Assembly: GCF_024347295.1 (NCBI RefSeq)
Contig: NZ_AP025459.1
Coordinates: 558,001-622,000 of the forward strand
Source: Vibrio artabrorum
Lineage (GTDB): Bacteria > Pseudomonadota > Gammaproteobacteria > Enterobacterales > Vibrionaceae
Reading direction: 5' to 3'
DNA: 64,000 nucleotides
Shown here: positions 9,244 through 18,140 of the stretch, one piece after another
Numbering within the stretch: the first letter of the stretch is position 1
Layout of the letters: the number at the start of each line of letters is the position of its first letter
The notes under the pieces: model-generated
What the model was told of the DNA's origin: nothing
Database searches by the model: none
The model's input: the letters and a program-made list of their open reading frames with translations, nothing else
Translations under genes and position numbers: made by a program

Positions 9244-9639
9244 GTTAAAATCTCTTCTGTAGGAATAAATGAAGTATTCTGTGCTTAGTTGGCACTAATT
9301 TCAATTCGCTAGAACAAATTAGGGATTATTATTTTTATTTCAGCCTATTACTGAGTTTTTTGTCAAAAATATACTGGCTTCACTGGAGCATTTAATTGAT
9401 CTTTTAACGACGATGACTGTTTCAGTCTCTGACCAAACTTATGAATCCGATTTTGCAGCAGAAAATAGCTTGTAATAGTGAGTCTGGCAACGTATTCGCT
9501 GTTTAAAAGGGCTAACTTTAGAATGAAATCATAGTAGGAATGGTGAAAACTAATCTTGTGTCGAATGAATACGCTCCCAAGAGGCGTAAGATCTGGCAAA
9601 ACAAACGTTTAAGCGTCCCCACTCTCACTAGGATTAAAA
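9244..9639. other. Divergent intergenic region
   Basis: These 396 bases separate the leftward beta-barrel gene from aphA and must contain both promoters. I see no confident operator; a 78-codon open frame on the minus strand begins at TTG without a ribosome binding site and looks spurious. Confidence 0.5.
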
Positions 9640-10335
9640 ATGAAAATGAAAACGACTATCACAATAGCACTTACTGCCCTTTTTTCGGTATCAGCATTCG
9701 CATCGACTCATGCTACGATGGACATGCACAGCCTTTCGAATCAGGTATCAACGCAGTACCCTGATATAGCTTGGACGACGGTTGATAAAATTGCATCAGA
9801 GCTTCCTGAACAGCCGATTGTTGTTGGCTTAGATATTGATGACACTATGTTATTCTCAAGCCCGGTTTTCTATTACGGTAAACAAAAATACTCTCCAGAC
9901 TCGTTTGATTACTTAAAAAACCAAGATTTTTGGAATGAAGCTTCTACTGGCCTTGATCGTTTTTCTATTCCCAAAAAGTCGGCGGTTGAATTGGTCACAA
10001 TGCACTTAAAACATGGTGATACCGTTTACTTCATTACTGGTCGAACGGCTCCTCAGGGTCAAGAGACTTTAACCACCACTCTGCGAAACATTTTTCCTAA
10101 ACAATACAAAGAGCAAATTAAGCCTGTCGTTTTTGCCGGTTCTTTAGACAAAGTTCAACAACTCAAAATGGCTAAAATTTCTCAATACTATGGTGATTCA
10201 GATAAAGACATCACCAGTTCTCGTGAGGCGGGTGTAAAAGCTATTCGCTTCCTACGAGGCGCACAGACAACGTATACACCGTTGCCTCATGCTGGTAAGT
10301 ATGGTGAAGAAGTTCTTATTAACTCAAATTACTAA
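9640..10335 (+). CDS. aphA: AphA, class B periplasmic acid phosphatase
   Basis: A 231-residue non-specific acid phosphatase/phosphotransferase of the HAD superfamily. A signal peptide (MKMKTTITIALTALFSVSAFA) directs it to the periplasm. The catalytic motif DIDDTMLFSSP (about residues 67-77) has the nucleophile and acid aspartates typical of AphA. Motif II is FITGRTA, and the C-terminal acidic motif YYGDSDKDI binds magnesium. The length is close to the E. coli enzyme (237). Its role is to release phosphate from nucleotides and other phosphomonoesters. It is a single gene followed by a strong symmetrical terminator. Confidence 0.93.
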   Translation: MKMKTTITIALTALFSVSAFASTHATMDMHSLSNQVSTQYPDIAWTTVDKIASELPEQPIVVGLDIDDTMLFSSPVFYYGKQKYSPDSFDYLKNQDFWNEASTGLDRFSIPKKSAVELVTMHLKHGDTVYFITGRTAPQGQETLTTTLRNIFPKQYKEQIKPVVFAGSLDKVQQLKMAKISQYYGDSDKDITSSREAGVKAIRFLRGAQTTYTPLPHAGKYGEEVLINSNY

Positions 10336-10454
10336 AATTACCGTTACTCGATCTGAACAATAACGTTATGTTTTAGCTGGCGCAGTGTGACTCATTGCGC
10401 TCGCTATCGATAACTCTTGTTGCCATCGTCTGAATAATTGGTGCAAATACGACG

Positions 10455-10489
10455 AACCTGTTCAATCTATAGATGATCTTGAACAGGTT
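10455..10489. terminator. Bidirectional terminator, aphA / small hypothetical gene
   Basis: AACCTGTTCAA and TTGAACAGGTT form a perfect 11-bp stem with a 13-base loop between two convergent genes. T tracts are short on both sides. Confidence 0.6.
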
Positions 10490-10507
10490 TGTATATACAG
10501 GCGTAAC

Positions 10508-10738
10508 TTAAACGTTGGAATGTGCTTTTTTCTTCTTTGATTTGAAGGCTTTCATTGAGATTTTTAAAACGAGTTGTTCTTGTTTCGCTGAAATAAGCTG
10601 CTTGGTTAAAGCTTTGTGGTGTAGGTCCGTGATAAAGCTCTTTTCCCAAGGGGTAAGGCGGTCATACTTAAATAAAATAATGTCATTAAGTACATTGAAT
10701 AACTCGTATTGGTTTTTATCCATGCGATTGTTTAGCAT
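10508..10738 (-). CDS. Small hypothetical protein with W-E-x-x-F helical motif
   Basis: A 76-residue basic protein. The stretch RLTPWEKSFITDLHHK followed by LISAKQEQLVLKI resembles a small helical motif found in many short phage and bacterial proteins (pattern L-x-x-W-E-x-x-F ... L-S-x-x-Q-x-x-x-L-x-x-I), whose role I do not know. The tail is lysine rich (KSKKKKAHSNV). The ATG at 10738 directly abuts the relic of the racemase gene; a second ATG at 10723 (MDKNQYEL) is an equally good start, and neither has an obvious ribosome binding site. Confidence 0.55.
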   Translation of the reverse strand: MLNNRMDKNQYELFNVLNDIILFKYDRLTPWEKSFITDLHHKALTKQLISAKQEQLVLKISMKAFKSKKKKAHSNV

Positions 10739-11679
10739 TCAGTTTGAGCATCTATGATCGGCAAGCCCATTGGATTTTATCGGGTTTATCTGACAATCAT
10801 TAAGCATGACACTGACGAAGATGATGACTGCTGTTCGTAGCGCTATGCCTCCCTTCTTCCTCTCTTTTTCACCAAAAGCATTTAACCCACGATTCCCCAA
10901 GGCAATGTTGGCTTAATATTGGATTCAATCACTTCAGCGGTCAAAGAAACGGCGTCCGTATACAGCCCTTCAATCTGGTCGTGTTCTAAGGGTTCACAGC
11001 CTAAAAAAATGGCTTCTCCTAGACGAAGGTTATTGACTCGAGTTTGGCCGGTTCTCTGAAGAGCCCAGTTAACTGAAGCAGAGTTTCCTCCGGAGATAAT
11101 CTCAAGGTTAATCCCAAATGTTGCTTCAATTCCATCGGCAAGATCAGAAAGAATTGTCATATTTTGTTCATCCGGAGCGACACCATACCGACAGGCTAAA
11201 TTCGTACCAATGCCTTTTATCGCGATATTAGGTAAACAAATGATCGCCCGAATAAAATCAATCACGTTATTCGGCATCACGCCTTCTCTGAGATCGCCAA
11301 GCTCAACCATAATAATAATATCGTGACAACAATTCTGTTGTTGGGCGACATGTGAAAGTCTTTGAATCACTTCAATTTCCGAATTTACACTCATATCACT
11401 GTATTTTATTACATTCTCCACTTGGCTTAGCATGGGGGTACGTATCAGCATTTTTGGGATAGAAAGACCAGATTCAGTCATATTTTGAAGATTTTCGATT
11501 CTTGAATCGGCTAACATAATGGCGCTAGCATCAATGAGAACTTGTGCGATAATCGGGTGAGAGAGAAAGACTTTTGTTACAGGCGTAACAGAGATATTTT
11601 TCCGTGATAGCTGAGTCATTAAAAACTGAGCGTTATGATGAATTTTTCCACAGTCGATGTCTAACCTAGGGTAGTTCAC
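10739..11679 (-). pseudogene. Alanine/ornithine-racemase-type PLP protein, frameshifted and truncated
   Basis: The intact frame encodes 265 residues of a fold-III PLP racemase like alanine/ornithine racemases: LDIDCGKIHHNA with PVTKVF (PLP lysine) at the N terminus, and LEIISGGNSAS in the middle. It ends prematurely after KPTLPWGIVG (10882). Family members are about 350 residues. Adding one base to the four-base C run at 10895-10898 shifts the frame to continue GLNAFGEKERKKGGIALRTAV, resembling the family continuation G-x-N-A-F-G-E, and then decays to a stop at 10739. The GTG start at 11679 overlaps the stop of the upstream DUF1611 frame (GTGA), so the two were one operon. A sequencing error is the alternative. 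Confidence 0.7.
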
Positions 11680-12882
11680 CTTTTTTCGGCCAGTTTGCTT
11701 GCTATCGTAGGGAAGGCTGATGTTACGATGTTCAGTAGATGTTCGACAGGCTGAGATAATGCATCAGTAACAGGTAGGCCAAACTTGGTCGTGTAATGGT
11801 CTATCTCACAGCGTGTTTCATCCAAAGACATCCCTTCATGATTCAGTGTAAGTCCAATAACATCGGTATTAGAAAACATTTCGATAAGATTGATTTCTGA
11901 GGCAATCGAAGGCATTGGGCAATCAGGAAAATCAGTACGGTATAAACGTTTAGGGGCATGTTGCAAAATCACACCCGTTGGACAGCTGCCACGTAAGATA
12001 AAAGCGCTGGTTGAAAACGCAGGGTGACTCAAGGCTCCTTGCCCTTCAATAATGATCAGGTCCGGATCTTCTTTTTCATAGGCTTGTACAATGACAGATT
12101 CCAACTCGCCAGCGCAAAACTGTGAAGGGACAGCATCGAGTGCAACGCAGTATTGTGCGCCTTGTATAATCCCCGTTTGACCGGTGGCAATCAGAACAAC
12201 GTTAAGGCCTTTTTTAGTCAGTTCATTCACTAAAATGGTCGCGGTTGTTCGTTTTCCTAGCGCACAATCCGTTCCCATTACCGCAATTCTTGGACATTGT
12301 ACGCTGTGTATTTTCCCGCTAAATGTTTTCAGATCGGCTTTATTTTTAGGTTTGCGAGTATCGAATATTCGAACATTATTTTTTAAGCTCGCTTCTAAAA
12401 ATAGAGGGTCATCAGTGAGAAATTCATGCAAGCCATATACAATGTTCATCCCTAGAGACATGGCATTGAGAATGATGTTTTTATCTAAGTCTGATAACAA
12501 ACCACTTGATGGTGCCATACCAAAAATGAAGTAATCGGGAATGCTTTCTGCGTGAATGATGGCTTCTTCAGCATTGGCCAGGATAGGAATTCCATTGGCT
12601 TCATTATCCAGTAGTTCTCCAGCATCTAAGCCGGCAGATTCACTATCAATAACCGATAGAATACGATAGCGTAACGAGTGTCTTACTAGGCCATTAGCGG
12701 TTTTACCATCGATTTTACCGAAATTGCCTTCGCAATAGATAATCGCTGAAGGGGTAACGGGTTTTACTTTTCTGAGCCAGTGGTAACCAAGGTGCGAAAT
12801 GGGGGACGTTGTTGTTGCTTTCTAGCTGTTCAATTTTAGTGAGTTTGAATATGTTTCTTAATTTTTCGCTTGAAATGGACAT
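11676..12882 (-). pseudogene. DUF1611 P-loop protein (DgcN-like), frameshifted
   Basis: An open frame of 280 residues starts at an internal Met (12518). The same frame is open further upstream and encodes clear DUF1611 sequence, including AIIYCEGNFGKIDGKTANGL, but has no start codon. A start at 12882 (MSISSEKLRNIF) lies in another frame. Removing one base from the T run at 12768-12771 joins the two as AQKVKPVTPSAIIYCEG, giving about 401 residues. The ATP-binding loop is GTDCALGKRTTA, followed by TGQTGIIQG and IIIEGQGAL. DUF1611 proteins include DgcN, reported in D-glutamate catabolism with a racemase partner. The next gene is also a racemase-type protein and also frameshifted. Confidence 0.75.
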
Positions 12883-12956
12883 AATTAAAGCCTGCAGTAA
12901 GGCTTAGGAGGGCGACTAAGGAGTGCCGAGGTGATAGTACGGAAAAGAAAAGAAGT

Positions 12957-12974
12957 CCCTACTAAGCGGTAGGG
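12957..12974. terminator. Small stem-loop
   Basis: TCCCTAC and GTAGGGA pair around TAAGC/G. The minus strand continues CTTCTTTTCTTTTCC, so it could terminate leftward transcription. It is a candidate only. Confidence 0.35.
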
Positions 12975-13068
12975 ATAAAAACCAAGGTAACACACTTACC
13001 AGACTTTTGTTGGTTATTATTAATACGTTTTCTGAGTCCATCACTTTCAGGTTTACCTAAACCTTAAT

Positions 13069-13100
13069 TGCCTGACTCCGACCATTTTCGAAGTCAGGCA
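13069..13100 (-). terminator. Stem-loop after the MFS gene
   Basis: TGCCTGACT and AGTCAGGCA form a perfect 9-bp stem 33 bases past the stop of the leftward MFS gene. The T tract is poor, so it may act as a 3'-end hairpin rather than a strong terminator. Confidence 0.5.
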
Positions 13101-13132
13101 TGATGAAAAGTTCAGTGTAAAAATGCCCCGAT

Positions 13133-14359
13133 TTATGAGGTCACTTCATTCTTCCACAGCCTTACCGCGAGTGACTGGTTTGGTTTTTTGATAATTAACG
13201 AAAGTGCAATGGACACTAAAATCAACGTTAGCATAACGTGAAAGGTTGCTAAAAAACCGCCAAAGAGAGACGCAATGACAGAACCTGCAAAGCTGCCAAT
13301 ACCAAACCCTAAATAGATGATACCGTAATTCTTCGCTACATTTTCTAGGCCAAAGAAATCACTAATGAGAGAAGGGTAGACCGTTATAGTCCCGCCAAAG
13401 CTAAATGCGATACAAGCTAATGATAGATAGAAGGTATGCAGTGTGGGAGTGATAAAGATCAAGGTGCTAACACCAGCAAGACAGATAACTAATGCGATGG
13501 TGATGACGTACATTCGTGTGATTTTGTCGGACAGTACACCTAGCACGATACGTCCTCCTAGATTTGCAACCGCAATGACAGAAACGGCGGTGGCAGCAAT
13601 CCCAGCCGACAGATGAACGTAATTTTCACCGATATCCTTCGCAATACCAATCGCGTATAACCCAGACATACATACGGTGGTGAATATTAGAGCCAGCATG
13701 TAGAACTGAGGTTTGCTCATTGCTTGTTTTAGAGTAAAACTATCGCTCGTTTCCGTGAGTTTATGAACCGAGGTAGATCGGTCTTGTTTGGGTGCTTCAA
13801 CGACCAGTAAGCCTCCAATCAAAACCAATGCCATGGCAATCACACCCCAAACATCAAACGCATTCTCAAGCCCAAAGTGCGTTAATGAATACATATTGAT
13901 GTATTTGAACCCTAAGCTGCCAAGGCCATAAGCACCAATGGCACAAGCGGAAGCGATCCCTTTGTTATTAGGAAAGAACTTGATGCAGTTAGTGAGTGCA
14001 AGTAGGTAGCCAGTACCGTCGGCAAACCCGACCAAGAAACCAGCGCATAAATACAATGCGGTTAGACTTGATGCTACTGACGTGAGATAGAGGCTTGAGC
14101 CGAGTAATAGTCCGGAGAATATAAGCACTTTTTTGATACCAAACCGTTCTTGAAGCTTACCTGAAATGGAAGACGCTACCGCCAACGCAAGACTCAATAG
14201 GCCAAATGCAAAGGCAACTTGTTTGACGGGTTGGTCGAGTTTATCTGCTAGATGAGCGTTGAATAAGCTCCAGGTATAAACGGATCCAAGTGCAAATTCA
14301 ATGAGTACGGTGCCAATTAGGGTGAACCATTTGTCACGTGGTCGAATAGGGTTGCTCAT
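13133..14359 (-). CDS. OFA-family MFS transporter (YhjX-like)
   Basis: A 408-residue major facilitator with about 12 membrane segments. The start RDKWFTLIGTVLIEFALGSVYTWSLFN is characteristic of the oxalate/formate antiporter (OFA) group that includes E. coli YhjX. The central loop between helices 6 and 7 is KQDRSTSVHKLTETSDSFTLKQ. In E. coli yhjX is the main target of the pyruvate-responsive YpdA/YpdB two-component system; here a LytTR regulator and LytS-type kinase lie immediately upstream on the same strand. The 140-base leader contains a candidate LytTR operator (14453-14483) and an inverted repeat (14386-14412). Transport of pyruvate or a related monocarboxylate is an inference. Confidence 0.85.
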   Translation of the reverse strand: MSNPIRPRDKWFTLIGTVLIEFALGSVYTWSLFNAHLADKLDQPVKQVAFAFGLLSLALAVASSISGKLQERFGIKKVLIFSGLLLGSSLYLTSVASSLTALYLCAGFLVGFADGTGYLLALTNCIKFFPNNKGIASACAIGAYGLGSLGFKYINMYSLTHFGLENAFDVWGVIAMALVLIGGLLVVEAPKQDRSTSVHKLTETSDSFTLKQAMSKPQFYMLALIFTTVCMSGLYAIGIAKDIGENYVHLSAGIAATAVSVIAVANLGGRIVLGVLSDKITRMYVITIALVICLAGVSTLIFITPTLHTFYLSLACIAFSFGGTITVYPSLISDFFGLENVAKNYGIIYLGFGIGSFAGSVIASLFGGFLATFHVMLTLILVSIALSLIIKKPNQSLAVRLWKNEVTS

Positions 14360-14385
14360 AGTGGAACGCCTTTAAATGAATACTA

Positions 14386-14412
14386 AATAAGTTAAGTTGG
14401 CTCTAACTTATT
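14386..14412. repeat. Inverted repeat in the MFS leader
   Basis: AATAAGTTA and TAACTTATT, nine bases each, are separated by nine bases. They end 26 bases upstream of the MFS start codon. This could be a regulator site or an mRNA hairpin. Confidence 0.45.
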
Positions 14413-14452
14413 CAACTATCATTTAGGCTTCAAGCGGCAGAAAAGGAAAAAA

Positions 14453-14483
14453 AATCAACGGTAGTGACAGTGGAATGAACGGC
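14453..14483 (-). promoter_or_regulatory. Candidate LytTR (YpdB-like) direct-repeat operator
   Basis: On the minus strand GCCGTTCATT is followed after exactly 11 bases by ACCGTTGATT. The E. coli YpdB operator at yhjX is a 10-base direct repeat with an 11-base spacer (GGCATTTCAT-N11-GGCATTTCAT), so both architecture and part of the sequence match. It lies 94 bases upstream of a YhjX-like transporter gene and just after the gene for a YpdB-like regulator. Confidence 0.55.
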
Positions 14484-14499
14484 AAAAATAGGGAATGAA

Positions 14500-15237
14500 T
14501 TACAAACCCATTAAGTCTCTAAAGGGCTTGATGTTGGAGCGGCTTACCGGAATCAGGGTGTCTGTACCATTTAATTTGATACGATAGGTACTGCTTGCCC
14601 AAGGGATGATCTCTTCTATCTGGTTTAAATTTATCCAGTATGACCGGTGAACTCGAAAAAAGTGCACATTATCCACTTGGTTAACAAAGTCACTTAGCAT
14701 CATTGGCGATGTAAACAAACCGCGCTGCGTGACAACTTCGGTTATTTTCCCATTTGCACTGGCGACGATAATTTCTGCGACAGGCGTAATTCGAATGCGG
14801 TTGTTTTGATACAAATTAACGCTGGCTTTTGGATCACGATGAGCATGGTATGAGTCTTGTTTGGTGGACGACAAAGCTCTTTGGTATTCGATTTTTTCGA
14901 GCGTTTTTTGCACTCGAAGCTCACTAAATGGTTTGAGAATATAATCAAAGGCTTCAATGTCGAAGGCTTCAGCTGCGTGCTCTCTGTAAGCGGTTGTGAA
15001 GATGATTTTCGGTGGGCACTTTGAGTTATAGAGGCTTTTAGCCAGTAACATCCCGTTGACCGATGGGATGTTGATATCTAAAAATGCGATGTCGATTTCT
15101 GTACCTTGGATATACTCCAATGCCTTCAACCCATCATCAAACTCAGCCACTATTTCAATCGTGCTGTATTTATGGATCAGATATTTGAGTTCTTCACGAG
15201 CCAGATATTCGTCTTCAACTAAGATTGCTGTTGTCAT
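14500..15237 (-). CDS. LytTR-type response regulator (YpdB/BtsR-like)
   Basis: A 245-residue response regulator. The receiver domain (residues 1-120) shows the acidic pair VEDE, the phosphoacceptor aspartate in IDIAFLDINIPSVNG, a threonine in IIFTTAYREHA and the lysine in DYILKPF. The C-terminal LytTR DNA-binding domain ends in FFRVHRSYWINLNQIEEI, the family signature. The length matches E. coli YpdB (244). Its start overlaps the kinase gene by 23 bases, so translation is coupled. It likely activates the adjacent MFS gene. Assignment to YpdB rather than BtsR rests on the neighbouring transporter. Confidence 0.88.
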   Translation of the reverse strand: MTTAILVEDEYLAREELKYLIHKYSTIEIVAEFDDGLKALEYIQGTEIDIAFLDINIPSVNGMLLAKSLYNSKCPPKIIFTTAYREHAAEAFDIEAFDYILKPFSELRVQKTLEKIEYQRALSSTKQDSYHAHRDPKASVNLYQNNRIRITPVAEIIVASANGKITEVVTQRGLFTSPMMLSDFVNQVDNVHFFRVHRSYWINLNQIEEIIPWASSTYRIKLNGTDTLIPVSRSNIKPFRDLMGL

Positions 15238-16891
15238 TATATTTGCCTTTAGGAATCACAAAAGAGATACGAGTGCCCGGGGTAAGACGTTCTATCTCAA
15301 GTCCTTTCCCGTACAATAATTGAATTCGTTGATGGACATTATTGAGCCCGATCCTTTTCGATTCGATCGTACCAGAATAAATTTGTTCAATAACCGTATT
15401 TGGGATGCCAACGCCATCATCACAAATCGTGATTTCAATACCATTGAGTTGCTGTCTAACGCGAATGCAAACCGTACCACTGCGACCATTCGGTATGATG
15501 CCGTGACCGATAGCATTTTCGACTAAAGGTTGTATCAGTAATGGTGGTATTGAGGTGTCGACAGTGTCCACATCAAATTGTACAGATAACTTATCTCCAA
15601 AACGGGCTTTTTCGATAGCTACGTAGTCTTTAACCTGCTGCAGTGCCTTTTCTAGAGGAATCATCTCATCGACATTTTCTAGGTTAAATCGCATGAATCC
15701 CGCCAGTTTGCCGATGAGATCTCTGGCTTTATCGGGTTCGATTCGTATCAGAGTGGAGATAGCATTGAGGGTATTGAACAGAAAATGAGGGTTGATCTTG
15801 TTTTGTAATGCCCCAAATTCTGCCTCGTTAGCCATGATTTTTAATTTTTCGACCTTGGCAACCTCTAATTGAGTTGAAATGAGCTGAGACAAACCGATCG
15901 CCATTTCGTGTAAGGCTAGCGTGATTTGATGGGGTTTATTAAAAAAGATTTTTAAGGTTCCCGTGACGTTACTGTTTTCAAATAACGGGATTATCATTAA
16001 TGACCGAAAAGTGTGCTCTTGAATATTATTGCTCTTAATAATCGTACCATTTTCAATCGCCGTTTTTGTCATCAGGCTGACCTGGTTGTGATGGCTAGAG
16101 TATTGCTGCTCTCCATAACCCACATACACTTGCACATCGCGAGTATCTGTAATCGCGACAGCATCGGCATTGCACTCCCTTTTTATGATGGTACAAACCT
16201 GTTTTAGTGCATCATTTGAGCTTTTTCGTATATAGGGTAGAGTTTGGTTAGCGACTTTTAGGGCTTGTTTGGCTTGATATGCCGCGACTTTATCTTTTTC
16301 GCTTTCCATATCTTGTAGCCATTTAATGATCAGAATCACGCACACTGAGCCTAAAATCATGGGCAACCCAATAGCATCGACTATCGAATAGGAGAGGGCT
16401 TTGTCCTGAGATAAACCAATGATGAGTATCATGGTCAACACTTCGCAACCAGCAGCGACGAGAAAACCGTACTTAGCATAGTTAGCGTAGTTAGCACGTA
16501 GGTAGACCCAAGAGGCTAAGATCCCAGCTAAAACACTACTGATTAAACATGGAATCGATGATGGGCCATTGAGATCAATAAGATACCGGTGAATACCAGA
16601 GATGAGTCCTACGGGGATGCCAACCCAAGGTCCAAAGAGCACGCCACCTGAGACAATCGAGATAATACGAACATTGACTAGCGACCCTTCAACGTGCACT
16701 CCTGTATAGGTACTAAAAATGGCGAACGCCGTGAAGAACAGTGTCAGTATCGTGCGTTCTAGTGTGTTGCGACTCTGCTTTGCAATCAGAGTCTGAAATA
16801 CTTTCATATGTGTTAGAAAGTAGAGAGCCATGAGTAGCAAAGATGCTCGTTCGACCATGGCTAACAGCATCATTAATTGATTCGACAACAT
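15215..16891 (-). CDS. LytS-type sensor histidine kinase (YpdA/BtsS-like)
   Basis: A 558-residue sensor kinase. The first 200 residues are the multi-helix 5TM-5TMR_LYT sensor (GVHVEGSLVNVRIISIVSGGVLFGP). A GAF-like domain follows at about residues 220-345. The kinase core has the phosphoacceptor H-box NKINPHFLFNTLNAIS around residue 375 and the ATP-binding N-box PLLIQPLVENAIGHGI with DDGVGIP. The length is close to E. coli YpdA (565). YpdA and BtsS sense extracellular pyruvate; this ligand is inferred from homology. It is cotranscribed with, and overlaps, the response regulator gene. Confidence 0.88.
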   Translation of the reverse strand: MLSNQLMMLLAMVERASLLLMALYFLTHMKVFQTLIAKQSRNTLERTILTLFFTAFAIFSTYTGVHVEGSLVNVRIISIVSGGVLFGPWVGIPVGLISGIHRYLIDLNGPSSIPCLISSVLAGILASWVYLRANYANYAKYGFLVAAGCEVLTMILIIGLSQDKALSYSIVDAIGLPMILGSVCVILIIKWLQDMESEKDKVAAYQAKQALKVANQTLPYIRKSSNDALKQVCTIIKRECNADAVAITDTRDVQVYVGYGEQQYSSHHNQVSLMTKTAIENGTIIKSNNIQEHTFRSLMIIPLFENSNVTGTLKIFFNKPHQITLALHEMAIGLSQLISTQLEVAKVEKLKIMANEAEFGALQNKINPHFLFNTLNAISTLIRIEPDKARDLIGKLAGFMRFNLENVDEMIPLEKALQQVKDYVAIEKARFGDKLSVQFDVDTVDTSIPPLLIQPLVENAIGHGIIPNGRSGTVCIRVRQQLNGIEITICDDGVGIPNTVIEQIYSGTIESKRIGLNNVHQRIQLLYGKGLEIERLTPGTRISFVIPKGKYNDNSNLS

Positions 16892-17155
16892 ATAAGGACC
16901 TAAAAAATAGCAAGGGCGGATTTTACCTTTCCCCGTTTGCCGTAGACAAGGTGATTAATGATACAGAAGCTGAAACTAAAAAACCGAAATGTGATGTGTC
17001 TTTTAGTATGCTTGGCGACTTAAATCTGACTAACAATACAACATCGATGTTAAGTGTGGGCACTGATAAATCGCCTTGTGTCGGCAATATTGCTTAGCAT
17101 CCGGGACTGGCATGTTGGCAAGGATCTATTTGGTCTTGTTTGATACGGCTTTCGT

Positions 17156-18037
17156 TTACTGCCACATAACCAACACTGCGGCGATAGAAAGCAGAATAAG
17201 GGCAAAGATGTCTTTACGAGCAATGTGTTGCCCTAGCCAGAAATAAGAGATCAACACCATAAAGATCACTTCAATTTGCCCCAATGTTTTTACATAAGGC
17301 ACGGCTTGCAATGACATCGCGCTAAACCAACCAAGAGAGCCAATCACACTGGCGAGGCTTGTCATAACCACCAATTTCGATCCTTTAAATATCTGGCGGA
17401 ATGTCGCCCGATCTCTAAAAAACAGAAACGTACAAATAATGATGGTCTGAAGTGAAATGACTAAAAATAACACCCAAGCTGCGCTATGCGGAAAGGGTAG
17501 CCCGATACTCAAGCTTGCTTCACGGACCCAAAGAGAGGTTAAAGCAAAAGCAGTGCTGCATGCCATACCAAGTAGAAAAACCTTGGGAGAGAGGCTTCGC
17601 CAGCCGGAAGAGCTACTCATGATCAACACGCCCAACGTGCCAATGATTACGCCTAACCAGCCCGTTACCGTTAAAGCAGTGCCAAAGAATAACACCGAAA
17701 GTACAGCTGATACGGGGGCTTCACACTTAGCCAGTCCGGCTCCTATTGCATAGTTTTCTCTTTTGAACAGCATCACCATTAAGGCTGTAGCAAGGATCTG
17801 CATGATTGCAGCGGCACCAATGTAGAAAATAAATTCACCGGAAAAATGCGGTGTGGCTACGGGCTGCCATTGATAGAGCGCATAAAGATAAATAAGCGCG
17901 ATCGGGCCTGCCCAAATAAAACGAGCCAGTGTGACTCCTGCCACACTCATCGTTCCACTTAATTTGCTTTGAAATGCATTGCGCCAAGATTGGCTAAAAG
18001 CCGCAAGAAGAGTAAAAGCTATCCAACTAAAAGACAT
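17156..18037 (-). CDS. EamA/DMT-family transporter
   Basis: A 293-residue membrane protein with about ten hydrophobic segments in two EamA repeats. The second begins near SLSPKVFLLGMACSTAFALTSL, and a conserved ENYAIGAGLAKCEAPVSAVLS stretch closes the first. Substrate is unknown. It is a single gene; the 264 bases between it and the kinase gene hold no supported feature except presumably the kinase promoter. Confidence 0.82.
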   Translation of the reverse strand: MSFSWIAFTLLAAFSQSWRNAFQSKLSGTMSVAGVTLARFIWAGPIALIYLYALYQWQPVATPHFSGEFIFYIGAAAIMQILATALMVMLFKRENYAIGAGLAKCEAPVSAVLSVLFFGTALTVTGWLGVIIGTLGVLIMSSSSGWRSLSPKVFLLGMACSTAFALTSLWVREASLSIGLPFPHSAAWVLFLVISLQTIIICTFLFFRDRATFRQIFKGSKLVVMTSLASVIGSLGWFSAMSLQAVPYVKTLGQIEVIFMVLISYFWLGQHIARKDIFALILLSIAAVLVMWQ

Positions 18038-18140
18038 GACGCTTCCATGTGTAATGTAATTTACTGATTATATTAACCAATCCTTACTCAGTTAACATTA
18101 AAAGCTTGGCTTTAAGTGCTATTCGATATCGCTACATTTA

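Noticed and set aside
9363..9599. 78-codon minus-strand frame between the beta-barrel gene and aphA
   Set aside because: TTG start without a ribosome binding site; no recognisable similarity; lies in a divergent promoter region.
16843..17097. 84-codon frame upstream of the LytS-type kinase gene
   Set aside because: Overlaps the real kinase start on the opposite strand and has no support as a gene.
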